Source of the DNA: Norana najaformis
Taxonomy: Eukaryota; Annelida; Clitellata; Crassiclitellata; Hormogastridae
Direction: 5' to 3'
DNA: 64,000 bases
NCBI GenBank assembly: GCA_964023275.1
Contig: OZ029916.1
Span: forward strand, 32,208,587 to 32,272,586
Part shown: positions 1 to 12,500 of the stretch, in pieces
Layout of the letters: each line of letters opens with the position of its first letter
How positions within the stretch are numbered: the first letter of the stretch is position 1
Notes under the pieces: generated by a model
Database searches by the model: none
The model's input: only the letters and a program-made list of their open reading frames with translations
Told to the model about the DNA's origin: nothing
Translations under genes and position numbers: made by a program

Positions 1-494
1 AGCGCATGAGCGTAGCGTACAATGGGCCACCATCACGGCTTCACTACTACCTGAATCAGTTGTCTGGTGATGTGGAGATGTTGCCTGATCGCCAGGCAAT
101 GAGGGTCTTCAAGGCGCTGACAGTTACACTTGAGCCACGACTTGCAATCATAGAATGGACTGCTAATCCTGTCAACGACATGTACGCTGATGCTGTTCAG
201 GCCGTGATACTGAAAGCTGAATCAGACGTGGTGCAGGTGAAAACGCAGGCGCCTCTCAAGGTGGACAAGTCGCACTTCAGCGAATGCCTGCTTGAACTGC
301 TGTCAGACATGTTTGGTTCTGACTGTGTCAATCCACTGATTCGTCAGGACAAACTGACTTTGACGATTGACAACATATCCGCCGTGGTCGACCTTAGAAC
401 CCTTGATGTTCAGTGTGAAAACGACATGCTACAACAGATGGTCAGCACGGCTGTAACAAAGTTGCATCTGGCCATAACTCCAGTCAAATGCTGA
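1..494 (+). CDS. CPSF3: CPSF3 (CPSF73), C-terminal coding exon, partial
   Basis: This is the C-terminal part of the 73-kDa subunit of the cleavage and polyadenylation specificity factor, the metallo-beta-lactamase endonuclease that cuts pre-mRNA before poly(A) addition in the nucleus. The catalytic domain lies upstream of the window; only the C-terminal domain used for complex assembly is here. The frame is open from base 3 to the TGA at 492-494, about 163 codons. Diagnostic stretches are EWTANPVNDMYAD (human has a near-identical block), LLELLSDMFGSDCV, and the closing TAVTKLHLAITPV, matching the conserved end of animal CPSF73. The ATG at base 6 is an internal methionine, not the start. The exon may begin just at or before the window edge. 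No clear poly(A) signal was found directly downstream. INTS11 is the closest alternative, but its C-terminus differs. Confidence 0.9.
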   Translation, partial: RMSVAYNGPPSRLHYYLNQLSGDVEMLPDRQAMRVFKALTVTLEPRLAIIEWTANPVNDMYADAVQAVILKAESDVVQVKTQAPLKVDKSHFSECLLELLSDMFGSDCVNPLIRQDKLTLTIDNISAVVDLRTLDVQCENDMLQQMVSTAVTKLHLAITPVKC

Positions 495-1420
495 CCATCT
501 TAGTGATTGTCTCAATACATCTATCAGCGTTCTTAGAGCTTAATAATTCTAATGGTAAATCTAATGAAATTTATTCGTATTTAGTCACCTGTTATGATCA
601 TTCGAGCAGCACCTTAGTAAATCCTTTTGTGGTAGACTATTTTTCCCATGACACCATGACAGTGTAAGAAGTGTTCAGTGACCGAATTGCAATGGTTTGT
701 ATCAATTTCTGTACATTGTATCAGGCCACTGAACACGGCACCATTTAAGTACCTCTCAAAAGTGAATAAGTTGCACAAATATTCCAGATGTATTTTTGGG
801 TGACTGAGCTCATGTATGGCAACGCTAGACCGCAGTATTGCTGTGACTTCAAAATATATAACATTTCTAAACATACAGAGCATTATATGTTCAGGGATGT
901 TTTTCAAAGGTTTAGAATGCAGAGTATGCCAGTGAAGCTATTAAATTTGAAAACTGAATCACACATATCAAGTAGCTAGTTATGTTGGATTGTTTTCCAG
1001 AGATTTTACAGAGGCCTGTTGTGTGATTTTGGCTTCCTTGCTAATCCGAATATTGTTGGGCAGTTTTGTGCTTCCGATTAAAAATTCATTCTTCTATTAG
1101 TGATGTTAAGCTTATTTGGCAAGGGAAATACTTGTCATATCCTTTCAATGTAGGGCCAATCTGTATGTCATTACAAGTAAGTGAGCAAGTTTTGTAGACC
1201 CTATATGTTGCTTTGTGCATTCGTCATGCACTTTTCCAACTTCTGCAAACCGTATGATCTTTGTTAAATTGTAATTGGCGATAGTTTATTATGATGACAT
1301 CCAGTCTTCAGCCCCTGTAAACTCTGGGTGTACCAGTTTGCTGTTATAGTCCCAATGTTGCTTGGCGATTGGCATATTACGTGTGTACGTGTTTAAACAC
1401 TTAATGTAGAGCCTTGTTAG

Positions 1421-1605
1421 TGGGGCACAGTAGCCGAATGGTTACAGCGCTTGGCTTGTAATGTGGAGAGTCCGGGTTAGAGTCTCCTCTGAGACGGTTA
1501 CTTGGTAGGGGGCCTTGAGCAAGTCCTTCCTCACAATTGCTCAGCCGCATCGATTAATGCTTAGTCATTAGACAGTGGCACTTAACAGATGCAGAAATAA
1601 TAATT
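1421..1605 (+). repeat. tRNA-derived SINE
   Basis: The head looks like a tRNA gene: a pol III A box (TAGCCGAATGG) near 1431 and a degenerate B box (GGGTTAGAGTC) near 1474. The tail carries CCTTGAGCAAGTCCTTCC, which resembles the CORE segment of MIR-type SINEs, and ends in an AAT-rich stretch. It is not a functional tRNA: the B box is altered and no acceptor stem pairs. Confidence 0.7.
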
Positions 1606-2087
1606 GCTGTGCTGCGCAGAAGTGCTGCCCAATGATTGGGATAAATTGCCATGACAATGGCAAGAGACAGTTTAGAACATGCATACATTACAGTCTGCTT
1701 TAGTTAGCAAGCACTTTTCTTCACCTTAATCTGGTAAACCAACACATTGAAAGATGCTACAAAAAAATAAGAAATCTTGATGTGCCAGTAAATGCATCAC
1801 GAGTGGCTGTTGCTTCATTCCTGGAGAAAGTTGCAAGACTCTAGATGCATAAGACACAACCTTTTTAATATCACAATACAGAAGTCAGTTAATCGTGTGT
1901 GACTCCTAGTTATTCTTAAACTACTCATCTTAATTACAGTAATACATACTACATGTACACCCCAATAGGCAACAAAAATGTAGGTCGCAACAGATGAACC
2001 ACACAATAGCAGACCAGGAACCAGTGGTGTAAGTGCAAAATTGTAAATGTACTGTTTTTCTAAAGTGGGCAACCCTATTAATTTTTT

Positions 2088-2320
2088 AATGAGTTTATCA
2101 GCTGAGATCCTTCACCACTCTTGTCCGTTTGAGTGGCTACCATGCCACTTAGGCCAAAGTCATTGAAAAATTGAGCAGAGTCGAGGCCATCTGGTTGCGA
2201 CAGTAAAACGTGTACATCTATATTTTAAAGTTCACCATGTACGGACCGTGCAAAACAGAAATTCAAAGCTCTGAAATGAGCCATAATCGTTCTGTGTTTA
2301 CCATTTTGACAGGGATTTCA
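2088..2320 (+). repeat. Dispersed repeat family A, rearranged copy
   Basis: The copy contains the family signature GAGATCCTTCACCACT, then CCATGCCACTTAGG, then TGTACGGACCGTGC and AGCTCTGAAATGAGCCAT. Between these blocks (2160-2200) lies an inverted piece of the family's left end (GAGTCGAGGCCAT), so this copy is internally rearranged. Confidence 0.6.
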
Positions 2321-3502
2321 ACCGGGCTTCAACGGATAACACGTTACATTTTCGCTATGGTTTTACCTGAAGCTACACCAGCTGATGCCCAGTGTATTAT
2401 GATAATGACGCCGTAGGTCAGACTAGATTAGATTGCGGCAAAACTGACGATGATCATTGATGGTGGAAAAGGTTATCGCAACTTCTCATGAAAGCAAGAA
2501 GACTAACATATATGACACGGCTTAGATTATGTAGAGATTGCTAAGGCAAAACAAGTCAGTTCTCATAATTTGCAAATTTACATGACAGACGTTTTCGGAC
2601 TCCGTGGATGACTGGACCTCTGACTTACTTATGCACAACATTAATATATAGGCTGTTAAATAGCCTTTCACGTGCTCTGGGCGTACCAAGAGGCAGGACG
2701 CAGACTAAGGGAGAGTTGGAAGTTGCTACGGAACTGAAGGCAGTTCAAAGGAGTGAGTTTTATGGATTGAATTTCGCGTTTTTCTTTTAATATCTGAACT
2801 CTTAGTTAATTCTGTGACCAGTACGTATAGCAGATCCGTCGTCTTTGTTTCATTCGGGGCCCTTTTGCGTAAGGACTGGTAAATGCGACCTGTTTGCCAC
2901 GTGAACTTTTCACGCTTCATTTCACACAGCTAAGTAACTTCTGTAGTGACAGTTCTGGCCACTGCGTGCTGGTTAGTGATTGGTCCAGCCGATCGGCAAA
3001 GAACATAGCATAACATGGTGGTCCAAAAGTTGCTTGAAAAGCTTCCAGAGGGTAATTTCGTTCAAGGATCTGTAGGGATCTGCCCTGACCTGAACGAGAA
3101 GCCGTAATCTGTATACACCCTCTCGTTCGTTGACTTGAATTATCGCCAATACTGTGCAATCTATATCAGAACATTTATATGGCGCTAGGTTTCCTTGAGG
3201 AACGACCTCTTGCGATCGCCCGACTTATAAACAATATGGCCACCCCAGGCTGCAAGAGAAATTAGAACTCCCAATAAATAGATAAGTAAATAATCCGTAA
3301 GTTGCTCGCACAACGACTTGAGCAGCACAGTAAAAACTTGGTGAGTGTCAAATTACTTGTACCTATTCTTTAATTTATTGATACCAATGTAGTTGACAGG
3401 ATTTGGAAATCAATTTTTCTTAGCTTATGTTGATGTTAGATGATGTTTTATGACTGAAGGATATTTGGTTGTTGGATTGACAGAAGAAGAAGACAGTACA
3501 CA

Positions 3503-6500
3503 ATGCGAAGGAATGCAGTCACGGTTCTCAAGTATCTTGTGTTTGCTGCATTCTTCTTGACGCTTGGACCGGTTCTTGTGAAGCTGATGTTCGGCGATCA
3601 CAATGATCACGTCATTGGCATCAAAGTCGCACCTCATGGATTGCCGGTAGATCCAGAAGACTTGCGAAGAATTGCTGTGGTAGGATTTTTTGCTAATGCT
3701 GCACAGTAAACCTCCTACTTCCCAAGGTGGAATGTAGGGGATGCACTCATTTCCCGTGCTTTGGCCTTTGAACTGGGATTGGCTAAATCCCAAGGTCCTG
3801 AACACTGGGCCAGTGCTTTGCAGGACTTGCCGTTCACTGACCAGCTTGTGCTGGTACCAAACTTTACAGCTTTGAGACAGAGGCATTTGGGTGCAAACAA
3901 CTTGCCAGGGTTGTTACATGGAGTCCACTGAGCAGATTCAAACCTGGAACTGTTCAATTGCGGACCAAACGTGCTACCAATAGTCCACTGTGTTGCATTG
4001 TTGAATTTTGGGCTCATTGTTATTCATAACTGTAACCATATTTCTAGAAAACGTTTATGGTAACCATCATGTTGCTGGCTGCATTCCCTTTGCTTCCTGA
4101 CCTGAGGCATCCTGGTTGTTCCTTTTGGATGCTCTTTGAAAATGAAAAGTTGGTACAGGCCTTCTTGATGGTTGGGCCATCCAGTTGGAATAGACTTGTT
4201 CTAGAGCTGTGTCTTCTGGTTAAGGACAATTTGTGCACTTTTATCAATGCTTGAAAATTTTCTTTGCTTTTGTGGCCAGGCTGAGAGCGCTTTTGAGTTG
4301 AAGCATTATAAAAATTACTGAATGAACGAGTAAGAGTGAGCGAGCAAGTGAGAAGAGCGAATGACTGACTGACTAAATGAATGAATGAACCAGATTTTCT
4401 TGTAAATGAACCATTTCAATCTTTGGTGGATAGATAGCACATTGGTATTGTATTTGCCTTTCATCTCTGTGGCCAAGGTTCAGATCCTAGTATGTCATGT
4501 AAAATCGGCAATTTGTTATTGAGCCATGGGAAAAGTAGGTAAAGAAGCAGTTGTTGTGTTATAAGATTTCTGTTGGCTTTTTTGTGCACTTTGGCTGCAC
4601 ATTATTGCATTTTGTGACCAAGCCTCTTGGAAATAAAGGTATAATAAATTAGCAGGCCTCTCTATGTTGCTGGCGGATGCAGTGAGGCTAAGTAATGTGA
4701 ACCTTGATGCTTTTAACTGCTGCGGCAGGAAAAGAGTGGGGGAAAAGAGTGGGGGACTGGGGAGGGGCTAGAGGCCAGGTAGCTTAGAGAAGGAGGGTGA
4801 GTGAGAGACAGAGTGTGAGAGAGAGTGATAAGCTGGTTTAACTTGATGATTATAATGATTGCAGGTAACATCGAAACCGTTTGTTTTTACTCCGCTGAGG
4901 GCCAGTACTCCATTCTCCGACTTTGTTGCACGAAGGGAAGAAGGTGAATTGAAACAAATGCCTGACGATGATGGAAAGGTTGATTGGCATGACTACACAG
5001 CAATTGCCCAGGAGCAGCAGAGAACAGGTGCACACCCTAGGCATACAGTTCTCTAAGACAACTGTGCTTAAGCCCTTCTTGTGATTTGGATGCTAGGCTT
5101 GCTATGAATTCAACCAACATTTTCTTTGAGTAACTCCATAAACAACTTGGATATGTGACTTAATTTACAGATTATCTCATCTAGGCAAACAAATTTACCT
5201 GTATGTGGCATACAGTCTGACACAGCGAGGTAATATGTTTAATAAACACAGGAAGTCTCCTTGCACCCCAAAAAATTTGGATAAGTTTATGCCATTGGTG
5301 CTCAAAGCACTGTAAGTCATCAGTGGCTTTTTTATGACCATAATTGTCATTATCATTGAGAGCATCAGCACAGGGATCATAGGTTTCACTGAAGTGGGAG
5401 CAGTCACATTTTTCACGTGAAGTTTTAAAGCTTAATAAATGGTGGAGAGCAAATAACATTTGTTGCAAGAAGGGAAGAAGGTGAATTGATTATGATTTTG
5501 ATTATGAAAAAAGGTCATGAAAAGGACCTGATGACTGAAGAAAACAAATAATTTTTTGCTGAATGAAGTATGACTTTGCTTGCTTGGTCCCCTTTCAGAC
5601 TTGCCCTCGCTCTCAAACCATGCTGAAGCCTTGGTCATAATCATCATCATCATCATCATTTCTGGTATATGTCATGAGGAGTTATTGAAGATGCAATACA
5701 AATATACGATATGTACAAATGTATATGAAAACTAGTATGACATGTGCTGTATGTTAATATATGTGCACAGTGAGAAAATGCATTGAAAATAAATTTAAGA
5801 CAAATGGTCTGAGATTGAAAAGAGTGGAAAGATGGGGCAGGTAAATGTAGGACTGGCTTAGGCCTTGTAGATCGTATTGATTTACCATGTGTGAGTCTTT
5901 TGCTCCATTGGGTGATTACTTCTCTATTGATTCTGAGTCCATGTGACGGCAGGTGGTCTGAAACTCAACTACAGCAGCAGTGTTAAATTGCCTGGTTATC
6001 GCTGCCTCCTCGGGTTTCAGCAGGTGGCTGGCATTGATTATCATTGATTATCAATTCTGTCTGTTTCTCTGCGAGGTCCTGGTGAGCAGGGAGCAGCTGT
6101 TATTCTGTCAGCCGAAGATGAAAAGAAGAAAGATGACCTTTATAAAGTCAATGGTTTCAACGCATTTGCCAGCGACAAAATCTCTCTAGATAGAGCACTG
6201 AAAGACATTCGCCATCCTGAGTAATGACAACAATTTAGTAAATTTGTTATCAAATCGACGAGGTAAGGTAGTGTAAGTTGAAAAAGCATTTCTTACTTGC
6301 CTCAATAGAAAGTTTCCTTTGGAGGTGTTTTTGTCTGACGGAGTGTTATTAATAGACAGATCAATAAATAATAATAATGAGATTGCCTGTGATTTGGAGA
6401 CAATGCTTGTGAACCTCATGAATGCTGCTGTAGTTGATACAACTACTTGCCAGTGGCGATGAACCATCTTGTTCTTAAACCCAGTATGAGCCAACTTACG

Positions 6501-9500
6501 ATGCTTGACCAATGGATCTGTTGAGGATGGTTCAGGTCAAGTTTCTCGGCCTGAAAGAACTGCCTGGTGCTCACCGAATACATGGTAAAAGGCCTGCTGG
6601 ACTCTCTGTTATTCCAAATTATACCATTTGCTTTGTGGTGTGGGATGCCGTCTATTTTGATCCATCAAGGAATCTTAAGACATTTTGTTTTTATATGCAT
6701 TCATTTCATCAGATATGAACTAATTTTAAACCATTTACCATAATAGTGGTTTTAAAGTGGTTCATTAGACTTCTGTCTGTGTTGCTTCTACTACAAGTAG
6801 TTAAGGTCAGTTTAAGGCTGCTCTCTTAAAGTCAGTTTCTCTTAACTTTCTCATAAGAGCATTGATTGTGTCTATGGAGACAGTACTATCATTCAAACTA
6901 TTCCACAAGTCTACAACTCATGTATTGGAAAATTTCTCCCGTAAATATCCTGTTGGTTATGTAAACAACTTTGTATCTATGGCAAGTTAGATATGTCTGA
7001 TCTCCTTGAGTGAAATCATCGTCTTTTGGATTGAACGTTGCAGTTGTAAACATCAGAAGTACCTTGCCAAGCTGCTTAACGTGAGTGTTGTAATTCCTTT
7101 CCACAATGAGCACTGGACAACCCTTCTACGCTCAGCTCAGAGTGTGCTTAATCGCTCACCAAAGCACCTCATTCACGAAATTCTTCTTGTTGATGACTTC
7201 AGTAGTAAAGGTAAAGCTCTTCAGTGATTGTCAAAGTTTTGGAGTTGTGGATCAGCATAAGCTATTTGATTGCATCTGGCAATCAGCAGAGTCAAATAAT
7301 GCAGCCTGTCTCCCAGTGATAAGGATATTTAGTAAACTGTTATAAAGAAATGGTTAACATGCATTTCAATACCATCTGTCAGGGCAGAAAGATATTCCAC
7401 TGGCACCCTCTTGCAAAATTAGCTATAAAATGACAAGTACACTGTCTGTACTGTCAGTTCGAAGATCAGATGGTGAAGGAGGGACTGGCCACTTGCCCTT
7501 ACATGCCAAGGCTTAGCAACTCAAGTTGCTAATGCGTCTCCCCTTTGCTGCCCATAAAGATTGACTTGAGGGACTGCTCTTTCTAAGGTTTACATGAAAA
7601 TTAATGAGTGACATGTATTGGCATTAGTAAGTTTCCAACAGTTTTAGCCGTCAGTTTTTCAATGTTTGCACATCTATTATTATGTTGCTCATCAGAAACT
7701 GTAATGAAATGTGATTATCGGGTATTTTCACAGATCAATGCTTGTGAAATGTGGATATGGAGGAAGATGCTGAGAACATCATGGACGGAGAAAAGGACTA
7801 ATGAATGGGAACGCAAGGCGATTGGAATTGAGCAAGATGAGACGTTACAACAAACAGTGCTAAAATCAAAGCTGAGGCTCTTTGGACATGTTATGAGATC
7901 AGATGGATTGGAAAAAGAAATGATGCTGGCTTGTGGAGAGGGAAAGAGAAAACAAGGGAGACCAAGGAAAAAATGGATGGACAAGATACACGAAGCAACT
8001 GGAATGAACTTGGCACAACTAAGGGACGCGACATTGGAAAGAAAGAAATGGAGAAGATTGATCATGACCACTGACTGAAGCTCTGTAGACCGACATGGAT
8101 GTTGAAGACTGTTTTCTGATCATTTTTAGATTTCCTGAAAAAGCCTCTGGATGACTACCTAGCAACACATTATGATGGAAAGGTGAAGGTTGTTCGTCAG
8201 GGTAGGAGGGAAGGATTGATTAGAACACGAATCTCAGGAGCAAAGGCCGCTACAGGCCAGGTGCTTATTTTTCTTGATTCGCACGTTGAAGCCAATGTCA
8301 ACTGGTTGCCTCCCTTAATTGGTTAGTCATTTTCTTCTTCATCATGATTTTTTGTGTTAATTGCTTAATATTAAGCTTCTATGCTTAGAGGCAAACGATA
8401 ATTGGAAAAGTTTGGAAGCACTAACTCTAAACTATTATTGAAAAAGTTGAAATGCACTAATTATGAATTGGACAAACTATTAGAGCCTTTCAAGGTACTG
8501 CATACAGAGATTTCTAACAGCTGTAAAAAGAAAGAAGCAACATATCAATTAGCCTGTTGTATGTGGTTGCATCTGTTTTAGAACCGATTGCTGAGGACTA
8601 CCGCACTGTTGTCTGTCCATTCATTGATGTCATTGACTTTGAAAACTTTGCCTACCGGGCACAGGATGAAGGAGCACGAGGGGCATTTGACTGGGAGTTC
8701 TTCTACAAGAGACTTCCACTTCTGCCAGATGATCTCAAACACCCTGCACGGCCTTTCAAGTGAGACAGGGCTGTTTTTTTTAAATATGTTGCAATAAGTG
8801 ACTTCAGCTTTACTCAGCTTGTAGAGCGCTGATTGGTAAACAATGGCGTTTCGCACAACCTTATGGCATCACCTTATTTTGTTAGATTGCATGTAATAGA
8901 AGTAAATAACTCCTGATTTTGAATAAAAATACCTGTGAATCTATGGTGTAGGATATGTTGCCTTGCTGGTGATTACAGTCTGTCGAGATGGCAAAAATAG
9001 TTTTTTGCTGTTGACCTATATTCCTTCCCAAGAATCTCTGTCCTCTTAGCTAAAGCTGAACTTGCTTGTTATACCGTATTTCTCCTTTTAACACCAGTCT
9101 TCTGTCTGCCTATTTGTAACACTGGTTTCACTGAAAACTTGGCTTCTGTAAAGTCTGCAATGATCTGCTGCTCTTTTGAATGTTATGTCCTTTTGTGCAT
9201 TTGTCTTTTCTTATGGTGCAGTTGTTCACTGCACATGTGTAATGTTTGACTCAAATACTTCTGCAGCTTCTTGAGTACAGACTTACTGTAACATTGCTAC
9301 TGAAGTTTAACTTAGATTTCACTTAATTTTTTACAGGTGTTTGATGGCCCTATATGCTGCACCTTATATATATATATACACATATATATATATACACACA
9401 TATACATATATATGTATTTATGTTTGTATATGTGTATGTTTTAGTGTGGTTCAAAAAATTTGTTTCCAAAGTTCAGTGTTAGAAACCACCTTCAAAAAGT

Positions 9501-12500
9501 ACTATGGCAAAAATTTAAGCCAAATTGAACAATATTTAGGGGTTGTGCAAGTCAATAAAAATTTTCTGGGTATACCAAAATACCATATTATAGGGCTTTA
9601 TGGCAAACAAACAAGAATCAGTACATGAACTCTGCAAAGTATGTAGTTTAGTATGACTTAAATTGTTAACATTAGCATACTATAATAAAGTAGTAACTAG
9701 TAAGTCAACAAACTGCTAGTTTTGTGTCAAATTTTCTTGAGCTTCCTCATTTTCAGTGAAGTTCCAGTTTAGATTGTTATTCAGTATTTAGTGTTTAATT
9801 CATGTTGGGCTAGCAGAGTCTTCTTGTTGAAGGCAAGAAATTTGTGGCAATGGTCCTAAACCACTTGCAGTAAACAATGTTTTTGCTGTTCATCATTTGT
9901 AAGAATTTAATTGTAATCCGGAATCAGCTTCGCTTCTCTCTTTACTGTCTCGTTCAAAACCTTGTGCACCATCACGATTTGCAGTTGGAATATTATTGAT
10001 GTGTGGAATTGCAGGAGTCCAGTTATGGCTGGTGGACTGTTTGCCATCAGTAGCAAGTGGTTCTGGGAGCTTGGTGGTTATGACCCAGGGCTCGACATCT
10101 GGGGAGGTGAACAGTATGAACTCTCCTTCAAGGTATGCTAATGTCTCTTAGTGCATGGTATCTTCTTCTTCTTCATGGGCACAGGACAACTTAGCTTTGT
10201 CTTCTTTGTGTTAGAAACTAAACCATCAATTTGTTTTTCTTAGTAGTTACCTGGAATCACCTGGGTGTTCAGAGAGATATAGCCTGTTTTTAACTTCCTT
10301 GTGAACTGTTGCCTGCCTTCTGGACTTTGCATAGACTAGTAGCAGTTTAAGGGCTACCATCAATTGAAGCCATGTGAGCTATGATGCTGGTGCTGCAGAA
10401 GTCTTCAGATTAGATTAGATTAAATTAGGTCAAACTCTGTGCATATGACTTCACATTTATGTTCTTTTTTCTTTCAAAATTGTGATCCATATTCGCTTTT
10501 TCTTTGCACTAAAATATGGACTGTACTTTTGAAATACAACAATCCCTTCTTATAAAATGCAATTCTGGCTGTTGTTTCAACAGATTTTGTTTCAGCGTGA
10601 ACTCTGATTTTAGCGATGTTTGGGTTCTTGGATTCTGAGTGTAACTTGTCTTTAAAATGCCACCTCGTTATAATGCTTTATTATCAGGCAGTGCTTGATA
10701 CAGTTAGCATTATCAAGAAGACTCAATGTAAAATCCTTGTTATATGCTTTTTAAAATTGGTAAAAGTTTTGATCTGCAGTGGTGAAGAAACAGTATTTCT
10801 GCTCTACAGTACGTATGGTGTTTTTACAATTTTAAATCATCAAAAATGCTGATGAGGTTTGTGTCTGTGAATGAATTCCAAAATTGGGTGATGCTTTTAG
10901 CACTGTTTGGGTTCAGCCTATTTGGGACACTTTACAACAGACATATATCTGTAACTGTATGTGGAATGCATTTTGTATTTTTAATGATCTCGACATTACA
11001 AAGAATGCATTTTTTTATTTTTAATGAAAGAATGGATTTTTATTTTTAATGATCTCAACTTTACCAAAAAACCAATCTGTTGTTTGACACCTTGTGTGAT
11101 TTTAAAATAGCACAGCAGAAGTTTCAGATGGATTGGTTAAAGGCACTGTACAATAGTCAGGTTGCAATCCGTTCTTTACAGTGAGCTGATAGGTGTCAAA
11201 GTTGAAATCAGTTAGATGTGACTTCCTGTTGTGACTTTCGACTTTTTCTAGGCAGCATTATTGGCATTTACATGATCTAAGTCCTAATTTTTGTCCAGCT
11301 GTGGCAGTGTGGTGGTCAGATGGTGGATGCTCCTTGCTCAAGAGTCGGTCACATCTACAGGAAATTTGCTCCGTTTCCTAATCCTGGAGTTGGGGACTTT
11401 GTTGGCAGAGTAAGTATCTCATTCTAACCTCTGCTGGCTTTCTTTGAAGTTTATTTCTAGTGTGTATGTACAGTGTATTTCTGTATTTATGTAAGAACAA
11501 TGTCTGTATATATATGCTTGTATGTGTATGTACTACATAGTTATGTATGTATGTATATATTTATGTCTGTATATGTATGTATATATATATCTAGCAGACC
11601 TTCAATACCTGACAAAGGTGCTGTATAAAGGTAAAATTTAGTTATATTTGAATGCACAGTTTGACTAGCAAATCCAGGTATGCTCAGTTTTATAGACCAA
11701 TGCACGGTATGCTGAGCTTGATGGACCATTTCAGGTATGCTCATTTGGACAGACCATTCCAGGTATGCTTATTTGGATGGACCATTCCAGGTATGCTTAT
11801 TTGGACAAACCAATCCACTTATGCTCAGGTTGACAGACCGATTCAGGTATGCTCATATAACGTACCAGTGCAGGTATGCTTAGTTCTAAAGACCAATCCA
11901 GATATGCTTTGGTTTTCTGGTCAGACCAAGACAACGTGGCTGATCCCTGGCTTACTGAGTCCTCACTGTTTAGTACTTTTTTCTTGCAGAATTACCGTCG
12001 TGTTGCTGAGGTCTGGATGGATGAGTACAAGAACTACCTCTACCAGAGACGGCCACACTACCGCAATGTTGACGCGGGCAACTTGACAGCGCAGTTGGCC
12101 ATTCGGGAGAAACTCAAGTGTAAGCCTTTCAAGTGGTTCATGCAGGAAGTGGCCTTTGACCTGCCGAAAAAGTATCCGATGGTGGAGCCGCCAAATGTTG
12201 CTGAGGGAGAGGTATTTTCATCTGTATTTGTTAATGGGTTTTCTTTTTCCTGCATCTGTATTTATATATGCATACTTTTTTCTTTAGTCACTATGTGATG
12301 ATTCGATGATATGGATGATTTGTGAGAAAGTTGTACTGAAAGCTGTCTAGCCTGGCTAATTTTTCAATGAACTTATTATTGGGTGAGCTCCTTCACTGCT
12401 AATTCCCACTTGAATGGGTGCAGTGCCATTTTTGGTCCCTGTGTATTGACTGTGTTAGCACAAAATACACATGTGCAAATCTGGATTATAGTATTTAGAG

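Larger units (their letters stand above)
495..3502. other. CPSF3 3-prime UTR plus intergenic DNA upstream of GALNT10
   Basis: No coding exon is supported in these 3 kb. The stretch holds the CPSF3 3-prime UTR (end not determined), a tRNA-derived SINE at 1421-1605, a copy of dispersed repeat family A at 2088-2320, and a short piece of family B near 735-775 (GGCACCATTTAAGTACCTC). The GALNT10 promoter should lie in the last few hundred bases before 3503; no convincing TATA box was seen. Confidence 0.6.

Noticed and set aside
1421..1500. Functional tRNA gene
   Set aside because: A and B boxes are present, but the B box is degenerate, the stems do not pair and a SINE tail follows.
11652..12086. 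144-codon plus-strand frame across GALNT10 intron 8 and exon 9
   Set aside because: It is produced by the 28-bp minisatellite and reads exon 9 in the wrong frame.
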